Below are positions 16,546-25,128 of a stretch of DNA of 64,000 nucleotides, piece by piece. Numbering within the stretch: position 1 is the first letter of the stretch; each line of letters opens with the position of its first letter. The translations under genes were made by a program, and so were the position numbers. Under the pieces are notes generated by a model. It ran no database searches, had not been told where the DNA came from, and saw only the letters and a list, made by a program, of their open reading frames with translations. The DNA lies in contig JANQRH010000007.1 of the NCBI GenBank assembly GCA_028284625.1, forward strand, positions 62,001 to 126,000, in the 5' to 3' direction. Origin of the DNA: Afifellaceae bacterium (GTDB lineage Bacteria; Pseudomonadota; Alphaproteobacteria; Rhizobiales; Afifellaceae).

Positions 16546-17625
16546 TCAGCGCAGGGCGATCGTCGCCAGATGATTGTCCCACGCCAGCGGGTGCATCCGC
16601 TCCGCGCCGGGCTGGCGCATGCCGCCCTGGCCATCGCTGAGCGCAAACCCGTCCCCGGCCGGCGCTGCCCCGCAGACATCGGCGATGGCGCGCGATTCAA
16701 TCGGCGCCTGCGTGGCGGCGTCCCAGATGATGGCGCGCCCGCCGCGCGGGCTCGTCGTGGCGATCCGTGCGCCGTCGCCACTGACGGCAACCGACCCGAT
16801 ATAGTGGCGCATGCTGCGATAAAGCGCGGACGGCGCCTCGATGAGCGCGATCGTCCCGCCCGGCCGATAGCGCCCGACAAGCGGCACGGAATCTTGCGCC
16901 GCGCCTTCATATTGTCCGCCGAACCAGATCGTCCCGTCGCCCGCCGCCGCTATATGGCGGATCGATAATTGATACAGTTCAGGCGGCAACATTGCAGTTT
17001 CGATCACGTCGCCGGTTTCGATGTTCATAACGGCGATCGACGGCTGCATGTTGGCTAGGTTCAGCTTCTGTCGCGGATAGTTCGGATGCGTGGCGATACC
17101 GCCATTGGCGATGATCGCCGTGCGCCCGTCGCGCAGGAGAAGTGCCTCATGCGGACCCACGCCGCTGCTGTCGATTTCGCCGATCCGTCGGTAGCCGGCT
17201 GCTACGTCATAGACGCCGAGAACGCCCCGGGCGCGCTCAAAATCGTTCTCCGTGGCGAAGAGCAGGCGGCCGTCCTGAGAGAAGAATCCGTGGCCGCAGA
17301 AATGCCGGTCGTCAGGCGACGAGAACGCCGCGACCCGGCGGCGATTGTGGAGGTCAAGCACCAGCGCGAAGCGTCCCGGCCGCCGCGCGAAGACGACAGC
17401 CACATCGCCGTCCGGACCGATCGCAGCGTCGTGGCCGCGCGCATCGAGCGCTTCGGTGAAGAGGATGTTGGCGTCTTCGTCGAGGATTGCCGCGGCAAAC
17501 GATCCGTCGCCTGTCTTGCAGCACGCGACGAAAGCAGCCTGCGTCCTGGCATGCGCGAAATGTGTGACTGCCAGCGCGCCGCTCGCACCGAGCCCAGTCA
17601 GCAATCTGCGGCGGTCAATCGCCAT
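16546..17625 (-). CDS. DUF1513 protein, beta-propeller-like, Tat-exported
   Basis: The N-terminus IDRRRLLTGLGASGALAVTH is a twin-arginine signal, so the protein is exported folded. The 330 mature residues show repeated blade-like segments (DGDVAVVFARRPGRFALVLD, GHGFFSQDGRLLFATEN, GPHEALLLRDGRTAIIANGG) typical of DUF1513 proteins. DUF1513 regularly follows imelysin and DUF1111 genes in iron-related operons. It overlaps the preceding imelysin gene by 11 bp and is the last gene of the operon. Its biochemical role is unknown. Confidence 0.88.
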   Translation of the reverse strand: MAIDRRRLLTGLGASGALAVTHFAHARTQAAFVACCKTGDGSFAAAILDEDANILFTEALDARGHDAAIGPDGDVAVVFARRPGRFALVLDLHNRRRVAAFSSPDDRHFCGHGFFSQDGRLLFATENDFERARGVLGVYDVAAGYRRIGEIDSSGVGPHEALLLRDGRTAIIANGGIATHPNYPRQKLNLANMQPSIAVMNIETGDVIETAMLPPELYQLSIRHIAAAGDGTIWFGGQYEGAAQDSVPLVGRYRPGGTIALIEAPSALYRSMRHYIGSVAVSGDGARIATTSPRGGRAIIWDAATQAPIESRAIADVCGAAPAGDGFALSDGQGGMRQPGAERMHPLAWDNHLATIALR

Positions 17626-18688
17626 CGAGCGAGTTGAACCCCAGCGTCAGGCCCAGCGCCGCCGGATAGTTCTCCGCAATGACGCGCGTCGCCCCAGCAA
17701 GCGGGATCATCACATAGGAGAGCTTCTGGTGGCCCTCCGTTTCGGCGGCAACGTCGAGCCAGGGGCCGCCGTCCGCTATCAGGGCATCGAGCGTGTTTTT
17801 AGCTTGCTTCAGCTCAAAGGCGACGGCGCCCGCGTAGCGCGCATGCTCGTCCGGCAGGAGGTCATCAAGCCCGACGGACATCATCGCCTCTACACCGCGG
17901 AGGTTGGCCATGATCGCCGCAAGCGTCAGCCCCGAGCGCCAGAACGGCGCGCGCTTTGGCTTCGCTTTCTCCGGCGTGTCACCGATGCTGGCCCCGATCT
18001 TCAGGTCGCGAACCACCTGCAGCTGCTCCGTCGCAGCGCGCATGAAATCCTGAACCGCTTCCGCATGCGATTGGTAGGGCGTGTTCACGCCGCCGGCATC
18101 ACGCATACTTCGCGCGAACGCACCGTCCTCCGACCAACCACGGCGAAGAGCTTCCGCATTGGCAGCGACGACCGCAGCAATGGCCTTGCCATAGGCGCAG
18201 CGATAGGGCGCGCCTGTCGCCAGCTCCTCAGCACCGGTCCCCTGCAGCACGAATTCCAGCGCCGGAAGGCCCTGCACGGCGACGCTCTTTCCGCGAAGCC
18301 TGTCCGCCGCGCGCGCCGTCTCGTCCTGCGTGGCGAGGATCGCCTGCACCTGTTTCAAGCCGCGGCCCTTGCGGTCTGGCCAGTAGAACAGTTTTTCGAA
18401 CCGGTTGTCTTCGCGTGCGGGGCCAAAGCGGATCAGCTCCACCGCCGACCAGGCAAGCACAACGGCCTCGAAGCGATCGCGCGCTGTTTCAAGCGCGGAT
18501 TCGCTTGGCGCATCGCAAAGCGCCTGCATCGCCTGCGACTGATCCTCCGCGGCACTGGCCAACGCTTGGTAACCCGGCCCGATCACGTCGGTGATGACGC
18601 GTTCCACCGCACCGGCGAAATTAGGCTCCGCGCGCGCCGGCAGCACGGCGGCGACGGCGAACACGAAAGCCAAGGCGAGGCGCATCAA
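17615..18688 (-). CDS. Imelysin-family periplasmic protein, short form
   Basis: The 357-residue protein starts with a signal peptide (RLALAFVFAVAAVLPARAEP) and is alpha-helical. Where the first imelysin of the operon has GYHAIEFLLWGQD, this one has GLPALEFVLQG, so the His of the GxHxxE motif is missing. This is usual for the second imelysin in such operons and may mean a different ligand or a structural role. It overlaps the DUF1111 gene by 4 bp and the DUF1513 gene by 11 bp, indicating tight co-translation. Confidence 0.88.
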   Translation of the reverse strand: MMRLALAFVFAVAAVLPARAEPNFAGAVERVITDVIGPGYQALASAAEDQSQAMQALCDAPSESALETARDRFEAVVLAWSAVELIRFGPAREDNRFEKLFYWPDRKGRGLKQVQAILATQDETARAADRLRGKSVAVQGLPALEFVLQGTGAEELATGAPYRCAYGKAIAAVVAANAEALRRGWSEDGAFARSMRDAGGVNTPYQSHAEAVQDFMRAATEQLQVVRDLKIGASIGDTPEKAKPKRAPFWRSGLTLAAIMANLRGVEAMMSVGLDDLLPDEHARYAGAVAFELKQAKNTLDALIADGGPWLDVAAETEGHQKLSYVMIPLAGATRVIAENYPAALGLTLGFNSLDGD

Positions 18689-20199
18689 AGCGACTCCAGA
18701 AAGCGGATCAGATCGGCGCGTTGCTCAGCGTCCATCGCCACGACGGTGTCGCGCGCGGCCTGTGCTTCGCCACCATGCCACAGAATGGCCTCCAGGAGAT
18801 TGCGCGCGCGGCCGTCATGCAAAAAGAAGGTGTGGCCGTTGACGGTCTCCGTCAGGCCGATTCCCCAGAGTGGCGCGGTTCGCCATTCGCGGCCCGACGC
18901 ATCGCCGACCGGGCGGCCGTCGGCCAGGCCCTCTCCCATGTCGTGGAGCAGCATGTCCGTGTAGGGCCAGATGAGCTGAAAGCGGTGCTCTTCGTTCGTC
19001 GCGTCGCGGCTCGTCACATAGTTTGGCCGATGACAGGCAACGCAGCCGGCACCGTAGAACAGCTCCTTGCCGCGCAGGACCTGGGGATCGCCCACATCGC
19101 GCCGTGCCGGGACGGCCAGGTTCTTGGAGTAGAACACGACCAGATCGAGCACTGGATCGGGCGCCTCCGTGTCGCCCAGCGTATCCTGCACGCCATGCGG
19201 CATCGCGCGGCATTGCGGCTGATTGGCGGTGCAATCGCCGAACGGATCGGGGCTGCCGGGATTGGAGATGCCAATATCGCCGGCAAACGCGCCGGCCGAT
19301 TGCGCGCGGATCGTCGGGTTGGAGGCTTTCCAGCCGAAGCGCCCAAGCGTCAATTCGCCCGTATCGGGGTCGCGCACCATGCTCGGCTTGCCGGAAATGC
19401 CGTCGCCGTCGAGATCATCGGGGTCGGCGTTAGCGAGAATGTCGCCGGGATGAATGGCTTCAAGCAGCCCCATGCCGATCATCTGCGGCGCGACGCGCGG
19501 CGACAGCAACGCGTCGTCCGCCATCGGCCCGTAGCCGAGTTCCATCACGGAATAAGTTGGCTTGCGCAAGGTCACGATCTCGCCGTCGCCAAGTGTGATC
19601 GGCACGTCCTCATAGGTGATCGCCATGCGTCCTTCCGCCGGCAGCCCGGGCACGGCGATGTCCTGCAACTGCCCGCCATAGGTTGGTTCCGGGATACGCA
19701 GGGTGGCTTTAGTGCGAAGCGCCTCGCGCTCCGCGTCGCTGGAAGGCGGCACCGAAAGCCGCAGGAACATGGAGGTCGCCAGATCGTCCGGACCGTTCGG
19801 CGGATGCCCGCGTCCATCCTTCAGATGACAGCGTTGGCAGGAGCGCGCGTTGAAAAGCGGGCCGAGCCCGTCCGATGCGCGCGTTGAGGCGGGCGCTGAG
19901 ACCCAGACCTTCCTGAAGAGCCCGTTGCCGACAAAGAAGTCAGCGCGCGCCTGGCCCTTGAGATTGGCGGACGGATGGGAGAATGCGTTGCCGTTCACCG
20001 AGGCGGTGGACGTGGCGGCGCCACCCGACATCGCTTCAAAGCCCTGCGGCTTGGAGAAGTCGTTCGGCAGTGCTGTGACCGCCGCCACGCGTGCACGGTC
20101 CTCCGCGCTCAGATCATCGCGATGCGGCAACGGGCCTTCAGCGAGTACGACGGAGCTCGCCAGAGCGGCCAGCACCGAGATAAAGATGCGGATGCGCAT
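18685..20199 (-). CDS. DUF1111 di-haem cytochrome c-type oxidoreductase
   Basis: The 504-residue protein has a signal peptide (IRIFISVLAALASSVVLAEG) and two CxxCH haem c sites: RSCQRCHLKDGRG in the first quarter and GCVACHRPN near residue 395, the layout of the DUF1111 'thiol oxidoreductase' family, distantly related to MauG-type peroxidases. It would act in the periplasm. In this operon type it sits between two imelysin genes, and a role in periplasmic iron redox handling is plausible but unproven. It overlaps the next gene by 4 bp. Confidence 0.9.
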   Translation of the reverse strand: MRIRIFISVLAALASSVVLAEGPLPHRDDLSAEDRARVAAVTALPNDFSKPQGFEAMSGGAATSTASVNGNAFSHPSANLKGQARADFFVGNGLFRKVWVSAPASTRASDGLGPLFNARSCQRCHLKDGRGHPPNGPDDLATSMFLRLSVPPSSDAEREALRTKATLRIPEPTYGGQLQDIAVPGLPAEGRMAITYEDVPITLGDGEIVTLRKPTYSVMELGYGPMADDALLSPRVAPQMIGMGLLEAIHPGDILANADPDDLDGDGISGKPSMVRDPDTGELTLGRFGWKASNPTIRAQSAGAFAGDIGISNPGSPDPFGDCTANQPQCRAMPHGVQDTLGDTEAPDPVLDLVVFYSKNLAVPARRDVGDPQVLRGKELFYGAGCVACHRPNYVTSRDATNEEHRFQLIWPYTDMLLHDMGEGLADGRPVGDASGREWRTAPLWGIGLTETVNGHTFFLHDGRARNLLEAILWHGGEAQAARDTVVAMDAEQRADLIRFLESL

Positions 20200-20271
20200 A
20201 GTGCCTCAAAGGACGCGTGCAAAACGGGAAACGAGAGGGCGGCGTATGCCCCGCCCTCTCGTCAGAGCTGC

Positions 20272-21537
20272 CTACTGGAACACCGCAGAGGGGTTATCCA
20301 GGCTGTCTGAGCCCTCGACCTCGATCGATCCAAGACCAAGTGCCGCAACGGCGCGTTCAATGGGGCGCGTCTGGGCGACCAGCCCGTCGATCGCCGCCTG
20401 GACGACGGCATTACCCTCCGCGTTCCCTTCACCGATCATCTGGTCATAGGCTTCCAGGCCTTCGGCGCGCGCTTTCATGGCCGCCATGGCCGCCAACGTC
20501 TCTTCGATCTTGGCCGACAGATCGGCATGGATCGCCGCATCGGCTTCCGCCACCAGGTCGCCGATGGAGGGTCCGCTCACGACTGAGCCGTTGATGCGCT
20601 TATAGGCGCCGGTAAAGACGTTCCGGATGCCGATTTGATTGAAGTAATGGCTGTTGTGCGTGTTGTCGGCGAAGCAGTCGTGCTCCTCTTCCGGGTCGTG
20701 CAGCAACAGGCCAAGCTTCATGCGCTCGCCGGCGAGTTCGCCGTAGGAGAGCGACCCCATGCCGGTCAGGATTGTCGCAAGGCCAGCCTGCTCGTCTTCC
20801 AGAAGCGCCTTGCGGGCCGCGCCGTCGGCTTCCCAGTTGGCCACCATCTCTTCCAGGTCGGTGAGGAGCAGCGTCGACGCAGACTTGAGGTATTCCGCGC
20901 GCCGGTCGCAATGGCCGCCGGTGCAATTAGCGGTGTCGAAGTCCGACGCCGGGCGCTGACCGGCGCCCGCGCCCGTCCCGGCCAGGTCCTGCCCCCAAAG
21001 CAGGAACTCGATGGCGTGATAACCGGTCGCCACATTGGCCTCGACCTCTTCGGCTTCGTGCAATGTCTCCGCCAACAAGGCAGGCGTGATCGCCGAAGCG
21101 TCCACTTCCGCGCCGTTCACCGTGAGCTTGGCGTTGGCAATCACATTGACGGTGTAGAGCGCGTTCTCATCGCTTTCGGAGCCGTAGGAGGCATCGACAT
21201 AGTCGATCAGCCCTTCATCAAGCGGCCAGGCATTCACCTTGCCTTCCCAATCGTCGACGATGGCGTTGCCGAAGCGATAGACCTCGGTCTGCTGGTAGGG
21301 CACGCGGGCGGCGATCCAGGCGGCGCGCGCTGCATTGAGCGTCGCCTCCGACGGGCTGGCGATCAACGCGTCGATCGATGCATCAAGCGCGCGCGCTGTG
21401 GTCAGTGCATCCTCGAATTTAGCGTGCGCGATGTCGGCATAGGTGGTCAGAACCGCACCAGGTTCCGCAGCCTGCGCCGTGGGCACAGCCACCAGACCAG
21501 CGCCCGTCAGCAGGGCGATAAGCAAACGCGTCGGCAT
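20272..21537 (-). CDS. Imelysin-family iron-regulated protein (IrpA-like)
   Basis: I start at ATG 21537, preceded by AAGGAG; the frame is open to 21612. The 421-residue protein has a signal peptide (PTRLLIALLTGAGLVAVPTA, cleavage near QAAEP) and the imelysin signature GYHAIEFLLWGQD (GxHxxE plus WGQD). A central ASDFDTANCTGGHCDRR segment and the late HNSHYFNQIGIRNVFTG also fit full-length imelysins. Such proteins are periplasmic or lipid-anchored and are made under iron limitation. It is the second gene of the operon that begins behind the Irr-box-like site at 22177. Confidence 0.92.
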   Translation of the reverse strand: MPTRLLIALLTGAGLVAVPTAQAAEPGAVLTTYADIAHAKFEDALTTARALDASIDALIASPSEATLNAARAAWIAARVPYQQTEVYRFGNAIVDDWEGKVNAWPLDEGLIDYVDASYGSESDENALYTVNVIANAKLTVNGAEVDASAITPALLAETLHEAEEVEANVATGYHAIEFLLWGQDLAGTGAGAGQRPASDFDTANCTGGHCDRRAEYLKSASTLLLTDLEEMVANWEADGAARKALLEDEQAGLATILTGMGSLSYGELAGERMKLGLLLHDPEEEHDCFADNTHNSHYFNQIGIRNVFTGAYKRINGSVVSGPSIGDLVAEADAAIHADLSAKIEETLAAMAAMKARAEGLEAYDQMIGEGNAEGNAVVQAAIDGLVAQTRPIERAVAALGLGSIEVEGSDSLDNPSAVFQ

Positions 21538-21577
21538 CAATGTCTCCTTGAGGTTGGATGTCGTCATGCGATGAGGT

Positions 21578-22075
21578 TCAGTGGAGCCGGCCACGCGGCG
21601 CATGCATCGCAATGCTGGCGATGACCGGAAACGGCACCGGCATCATGGCGTGGCCATGGGCGGAGAGCGTGTCGGCCAGATCCCAGGCGGCGCGGCGCGT
21701 CTGGGCGACGCCGCCGCTGTGCACGAGGTGCTCCAGACAGAATTTTGCGACCTGCTCGTCCTCATGCTGAAGTGCGGCGACGCTCGCCATGGCCATGCAT
21801 TCATGGCGGCAGATGTGGCGGCAATTGAACGGGAAGGTCTGCGGCGGCTGCCGGGCATGCATATAGCACTCGCGCGCCCAGGCGCTGACGGCGGCCAACA
21901 TGTCGCGGCCGTTGCGATGCCCGAGCGCTTCGGTGAACATGTTCCAGCATCGCTCCCACGGCTCGATGGAGCCCGTCTCGTAGCCGGCCATCCAGTGGCG
22001 ATAGCCTTCAAGCACCAGGCGTTCCGGCAGGTTTTGCAGAAGACATCCGCCCTGACGCGACATCTGGCCGGTCAT
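21578..22075 (-). CDS. Unknown Cys/His-rich protein at the head of the imelysin operon
   Basis: I did not recognise the family. From ATG 22075 the protein has 165 residues (ATG 22114 adds 13). It is helical, cytoplasmic, and has a conserved-looking block NCRHICRHECMAMASV followed by FCLEHLVHSGG, with eight Cys overall; C-x3-C-x3-C plus nearby His residues could bind iron, haem or an Fe-S cluster. It is 40 bp upstream of the first imelysin gene on the same strand and is the first gene after the Irr-box-like palindrome. An iron-sensing or haem-binding role is a guess from context. Confidence 0.65.
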   Translation of the reverse strand: MTGQMSRQGGCLLQNLPERLVLEGYRHWMAGYETGSIEPWERCWNMFTEALGHRNGRDMLAAVSAWARECYMHARQPPQTFPFNCRHICRHECMAMASVAALQHEDEQVAKFCLEHLVHSGGVAQTRRAAWDLADTLSAHGHAMMPVPFPVIASIAMHAPRGRLH

Positions 22076-22176
22076 GGCATTCTCTGGGGCGAAAAGGATG
22101 AAAGCGCGCCACATCGACCTGATGTGCGCCTAAACGTCTGCATGCCACCCTCCAACAGACCGGGTTCAAGGCCCAG

Positions 22177-22193
22177 TTGAGAAGCGTTCTAAA
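22177..22193 (-). promoter_or_regulatory. Irr/ICE-like iron control box
   Basis: On the minus strand the site reads TTTAGAACGCTTCTCAA, one mismatch from the rhizobial iron control element TTTAGAAnnnTTCTAAA bound by Irr. It lies 102 bp upstream of ATG 22075 and drives into the imelysin operon, a set of genes known to respond to iron. Motif and context support each other. Confidence 0.7.
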
Positions 22194-22254
22194 CATGCTC
22201 GATTGAGAGCAATTATCGCTAGCTTGAGTCCAATAGGGCCGCAACACTTATCTT

Positions 22255-22275
22255 TTTGAATTGTTTTAATTCAAA
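22255..22275. promoter_or_regulatory. Perfect AT-rich inverted repeat, possible operator
   Basis: TTTGAATT and AATTCAAA are exact inverted arms separated by GTTTT. The element is about 200 bp upstream of the ABC binding-protein start and 180 bp from the iron operon start. It could be an operator for an unlinked regulator of the ABC operon, which has no regulator gene of its own. Confidence 0.5.
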
Positions 22276-22471
22276 TAACTTGCACGGATACATCGGTTGC
22301 AGCGACGCCAGCAGGCAATCGAAAGAGACACCATATGGCGGGCAATTGCGGCCGAGTTCAACGGCAGCTTGCGGTCGGGCCACGCCACTTCCAATCCCGC
22401 TTCGGTGGTGTATCTTCCTTCGCCGTGAGCCCTGCAACTTTCAGGGCGAGAACGTTGAGGGAGGACGTGCA

Positions 22472-24118
22472 ATGCGCTTGAGCGCGAGAACTGTAACGGC
22501 CGCGCTGGCCCTCGCTGGATTGGCGGCGACCCCGGCGATGGCGCAGAATGTCGAGTGGAAGGACGATGGCACTGTCCTCCTGAAACTTGGCGAGGCCTAC
22601 AACGACGCCGTCATCGAGACGACCCGCGAGGAGCTCGGCACCATCTTTGGGCCGGACGAGAAGCCCTTTGAGGACGTCACCATCACCGTGACGGTGAACG
22701 GCGCCGGCCCGAAGGGCGGCATCAGCGGGCCGCTCTATCAGTTCCGACCGATCTGGGAGGAGCTCTCCGGCGGCAAGGTCAACATCGTCGAGCTGCCGTT
22801 TGCCGAGCATTACACCAAGATGATGCTCGACCTCAGGAACGGCACCGGCCAGTACGACGCCTTCATGGTCGGCGCCTTCTGGTACGGCGACATCGTTCCG
22901 GCCGGCTACGGCTTCCCGATCGACGACTTCTTGGCGTCGGATGAATATCCGCAATGGACCTATGACAGCATGCCGCCTTCGCTTAAGGCGCTCCATACCT
23001 GGGAAGGCACCGGCTACGGCGTGCTCAATGATGGCGACGGCCAGGTACTCTATTATCGCAACGATATGCTGGAGAATGCGGAGCATCAGGCCGGCTTCAA
23101 GGCGGAGTTCGGCTACGACATGCCCAATCCGCCGGCGACCTGGCAGCAGCTCCTCGACATCTCCAAATATTTCAACGGCAAGAACTGGGACGACAATGAC
23201 CCCGATCCCGATAGCGGTACGGTGCTGCATCTGAAGGTCGGCGAGCAGGGTCACTATCACTTCCAGTCGCTGTCGGCCCCCTTCGTCATCAATCCGGGCG
23301 ACAAGGTCACGCGCACGCAGAACGTCTACTGGTTCGATCCGGAAGACATGACGCCGCTGATCAACAGCCCGGGTCACCAGAAGGCGCTGGAGTTCCTGCT
23401 GGAGCTGCACGAGACTGGCCCGTCCGCGCAAGTCGGCTGGTCGCTCGGCGAGGCGTGGGACTACTTCCTGCGCGGCAAGGCCATCTTCGTCTTCTCATGG
23501 GGCGATGTTGGCGCGCTGTGCCAGGATGAGAGCCGCTCCAAGGTGCGTGGCAAATGCGCCGCCGCCATGCTGCCCTCGTCAGACGAGTATTACGATTTCG
23601 AGAAGCAGGAATTCGTGACGCTCGACGAGCCGCGGCAGATCGGCAACACGACGGGTGGCTCCTGGCATGGCGTCATCTCCAACTTCTCCGCCAACCCCGA
23701 AGCGGTCTATTCGTTCCTGTCGCTGATGGCGATCAAGCCGGTTTCCTCGCTGATGGCGACGGTCGGCTGGGACGGCGTCGACCCGGGCTTCTCCTATCAG
23801 TTCCTGGAGGAGGATGGCGGCACGGCCAAGATCGAAGACTACATCGAGGCCGGTTGGGACGAGAACGATGCGCGGACTTACACCAAGGCGTATCGCGATC
23901 TCTTCTATGCCGAGACCAGCCTGACCTATCTGCGTATCCCTGGCTCGTTTGAGTACTGGGATATCCTCGACAAGAACCTCTCCGCCGCGATGAGTGGCGC
24001 GAAGTCTGCTGAGGAAGCGCTGAACGACACGGCGACCGCATGGGAGCAGGTCACTGATCGTATCGGTCGCGACAAGCAGAAGGCCGACTACCAAGCCGCT
24101 ATCGGCTACTCGCCGTAA
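22472..24118 (+). CDS. ABC transporter carbohydrate-binding protein, long form
   Basis: ATG 22472 follows GAGGGAGGA and opens a signal peptide (RLSARTVTAALALAGLAATP, cleavage near AMAQN). The 548 residues make it longer than normal family 1 binding proteins (about 420) and similar to the long rhizobial type used for polyols and sugars. Recognisable parts are LPFAEHYTKMMLDLRNGTGQYDAF, GYGVLNDGDGQVLYYRNDML and a C-terminal EEALNDTATAWEQVTDRIGR. The operon continues with two permeases, an aldolase-like protein and a sugar kinase. The substrate is unknown, but the two enzymes suggest a sugar or sugar alcohol that is phosphorylated and cleaved. Confidence 0.9.
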   Translation: MRLSARTVTAALALAGLAATPAMAQNVEWKDDGTVLLKLGEAYNDAVIETTREELGTIFGPDEKPFEDVTITVTVNGAGPKGGISGPLYQFRPIWEELSGGKVNIVELPFAEHYTKMMLDLRNGTGQYDAFMVGAFWYGDIVPAGYGFPIDDFLASDEYPQWTYDSMPPSLKALHTWEGTGYGVLNDGDGQVLYYRNDMLENAEHQAGFKAEFGYDMPNPPATWQQLLDISKYFNGKNWDDNDPDPDSGTVLHLKVGEQGHYHFQSLSAPFVINPGDKVTRTQNVYWFDPEDMTPLINSPGHQKALEFLLELHETGPSAQVGWSLGEAWDYFLRGKAIFVFSWGDVGALCQDESRSKVRGKCAAAMLPSSDEYYDFEKQEFVTLDEPRQIGNTTGGSWHGVISNFSANPEAVYSFLSLMAIKPVSSLMATVGWDGVDPGFSYQFLEEDGGTAKIEDYIEAGWDENDARTYTKAYRDLFYAETSLTYLRIPGSFEYWDILDKNLSAAMSGAKSAEEALNDTATAWEQVTDRIGRDKQKADYQAAIGYSP

Positions 24119-24135
24119 GCAACACATAAACCAAC

Positions 24136-24159
24136 GGCCGGGGCGCACGCGCCTCGGCC
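24136..24159 (+). promoter_or_regulatory. Intra-operon stem-loop after the binding-protein gene
   Basis: GGCCGGGGCG and CGCCTCGGCC pair as a 10-bp stem (one G-U) with a CACG loop, 17 bp after the binding-protein stop and 20 bp before the first permease. As with the hairpin at 8424 it has no T run and probably protects the upstream mRNA. Confidence 0.6.
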
Positions 24160-24180
24160 ATCCCTCCCGGCGGAAGAACC

Positions 24181-25128
24181 ATGCGCTGGACCAGCCGAAT
24201 CCGTTTCGTGTTCCTGGCCCCGGCCGTGATCTGGGTGCTGGCGTTCACCATCTTTCCGCTCGGCTATTCGCTCTATCTCGCCTTCTACAAGATCGAGCAG
24301 AAGGTAGAGATCACCCGCTACAAGGAACCGCGCCTCGACGACCAGGGTCAGCCTGTTCTCGATTCCAAAGGCAATCCACGCATGAAGAACGTGGTCGTCA
24401 AGAATCAGGTGAACACCTCCACCTTCGTCGGCGGCACGAATTTTAAGCGGCTCTTCAACGACCCGCAGCTCTTTGAGGCCGTAAAGGTCACGACGACCTT
24501 TGTCTTTGTGGCGGTACCGCTGGAACTGATTTTCGGGTTTTTGTTGGCGCTTCTGTTCAACCGCCACATATTCGGGAGACCGGTGCTGCGCGCCACGATG
24601 ATCTTACCGATCTTCGCGACACCACTGGCGATCGGCTACACGTTCTTCACGATCTTCTACGAAGAAGGCGGCCCGCTCGGATGGACCGGGATACCGTTTC
24701 TGTCGGATCCTAACTGGGCGCTCTTCTCCGTCATCCTGGTCGATATTTGGCAATGGACGCCATTCTGCTTTCTGGTGATCCTTGCCGCGTTGCAGGGCGT
24801 GCCCGACGAGCTTTACGAAGCGGCGCGGGTCGACGGTGCCGGGCCGTGGCAATTGTTCACCAATGTGCTGGTGCCGGTGCTGCAGCCGACCATCATCATC
24901 GTGCTTCTGTTGCGACTGGCAGAAGCGCTCAAGCTCTTCGATATCCCCTTCGCCATGACCGGCGGCGGGCCCGGGGTGGCGACGCAGCCATACTCGCTAC
25001 TGGCCTTCCGAACGGGCCTACGCTTCTTCGATCTCGGCTATGCCAGCGCCATGGCGTACGGGCTGCTCGTGGTGACAATGATTATCGTCATCCTGTTCTT
25101 CCGCCGGCTGAGGGAGACCTATGACTAA
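24181..25128 (+). CDS. ABC carbohydrate permease (first subunit)
   Basis: The 315-residue inner-membrane protein has six hydrophobic segments and the EAA loop YEAARVDGAGPWQLFTNVLVP. Between TM1 and TM2 there is a charged loop of about 55 residues (near 42-95, with KEPRLDDQGQPVLDSKGNP), longer than in many homologues. GGCGGAAG precedes the start. It overlaps the second permease by 8 bp. It works with the binding protein at 22472; the ATPase subunit is not encoded nearby. Confidence 0.92.
   Translation: MRWTSRIRFVFLAPAVIWVLAFTIFPLGYSLYLAFYKIEQKVEITRYKEPRLDDQGQPVLDSKGNPRMKNVVVKNQVNTSTFVGGTNFKRLFNDPQLFEAVKVTTTFVFVAVPLELIFGFLLALLFNRHIFGRPVLRATMILPIFATPLAIGYTFFTIFYEEGGPLGWTGIPFLSDPNWALFSVILVDIWQWTPFCFLVILAALQGVPDELYEAARVDGAGPWQLFTNVLVPVLQPTIIIVLLLRLAEALKLFDIPFAMTGGGPGVATQPYSLLAFRTGLRFFDLGYASAMAYGLLVVTMIIVILFFRRLRETYD

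Larger units (their letters stand above)
22076..22471. other. Divergent control region, iron operon and second sugar ABC operon
   Basis: This 396-bp gap holds the promoters of two divergent operons. It contains the Irr/ICE-like palindrome (22177-22193) near the iron side, an AT-rich perfect inverted repeat (22255-22275) in the middle, and GAGGGAGGA (22457-22465) as the ribosome site of the binding protein. A frame open from 22256 into the binding protein is unlikely to be translated since the signal peptide starts at 22472. Confidence 0.6.

Noticed and set aside
22256..22471. Upstream extension of the binding-protein frame from TTG 22256.
   Set aside because: The signal peptide and a strong GAGGGAGGA site place the start at 22472, and the extension covers the regulatory palindrome.
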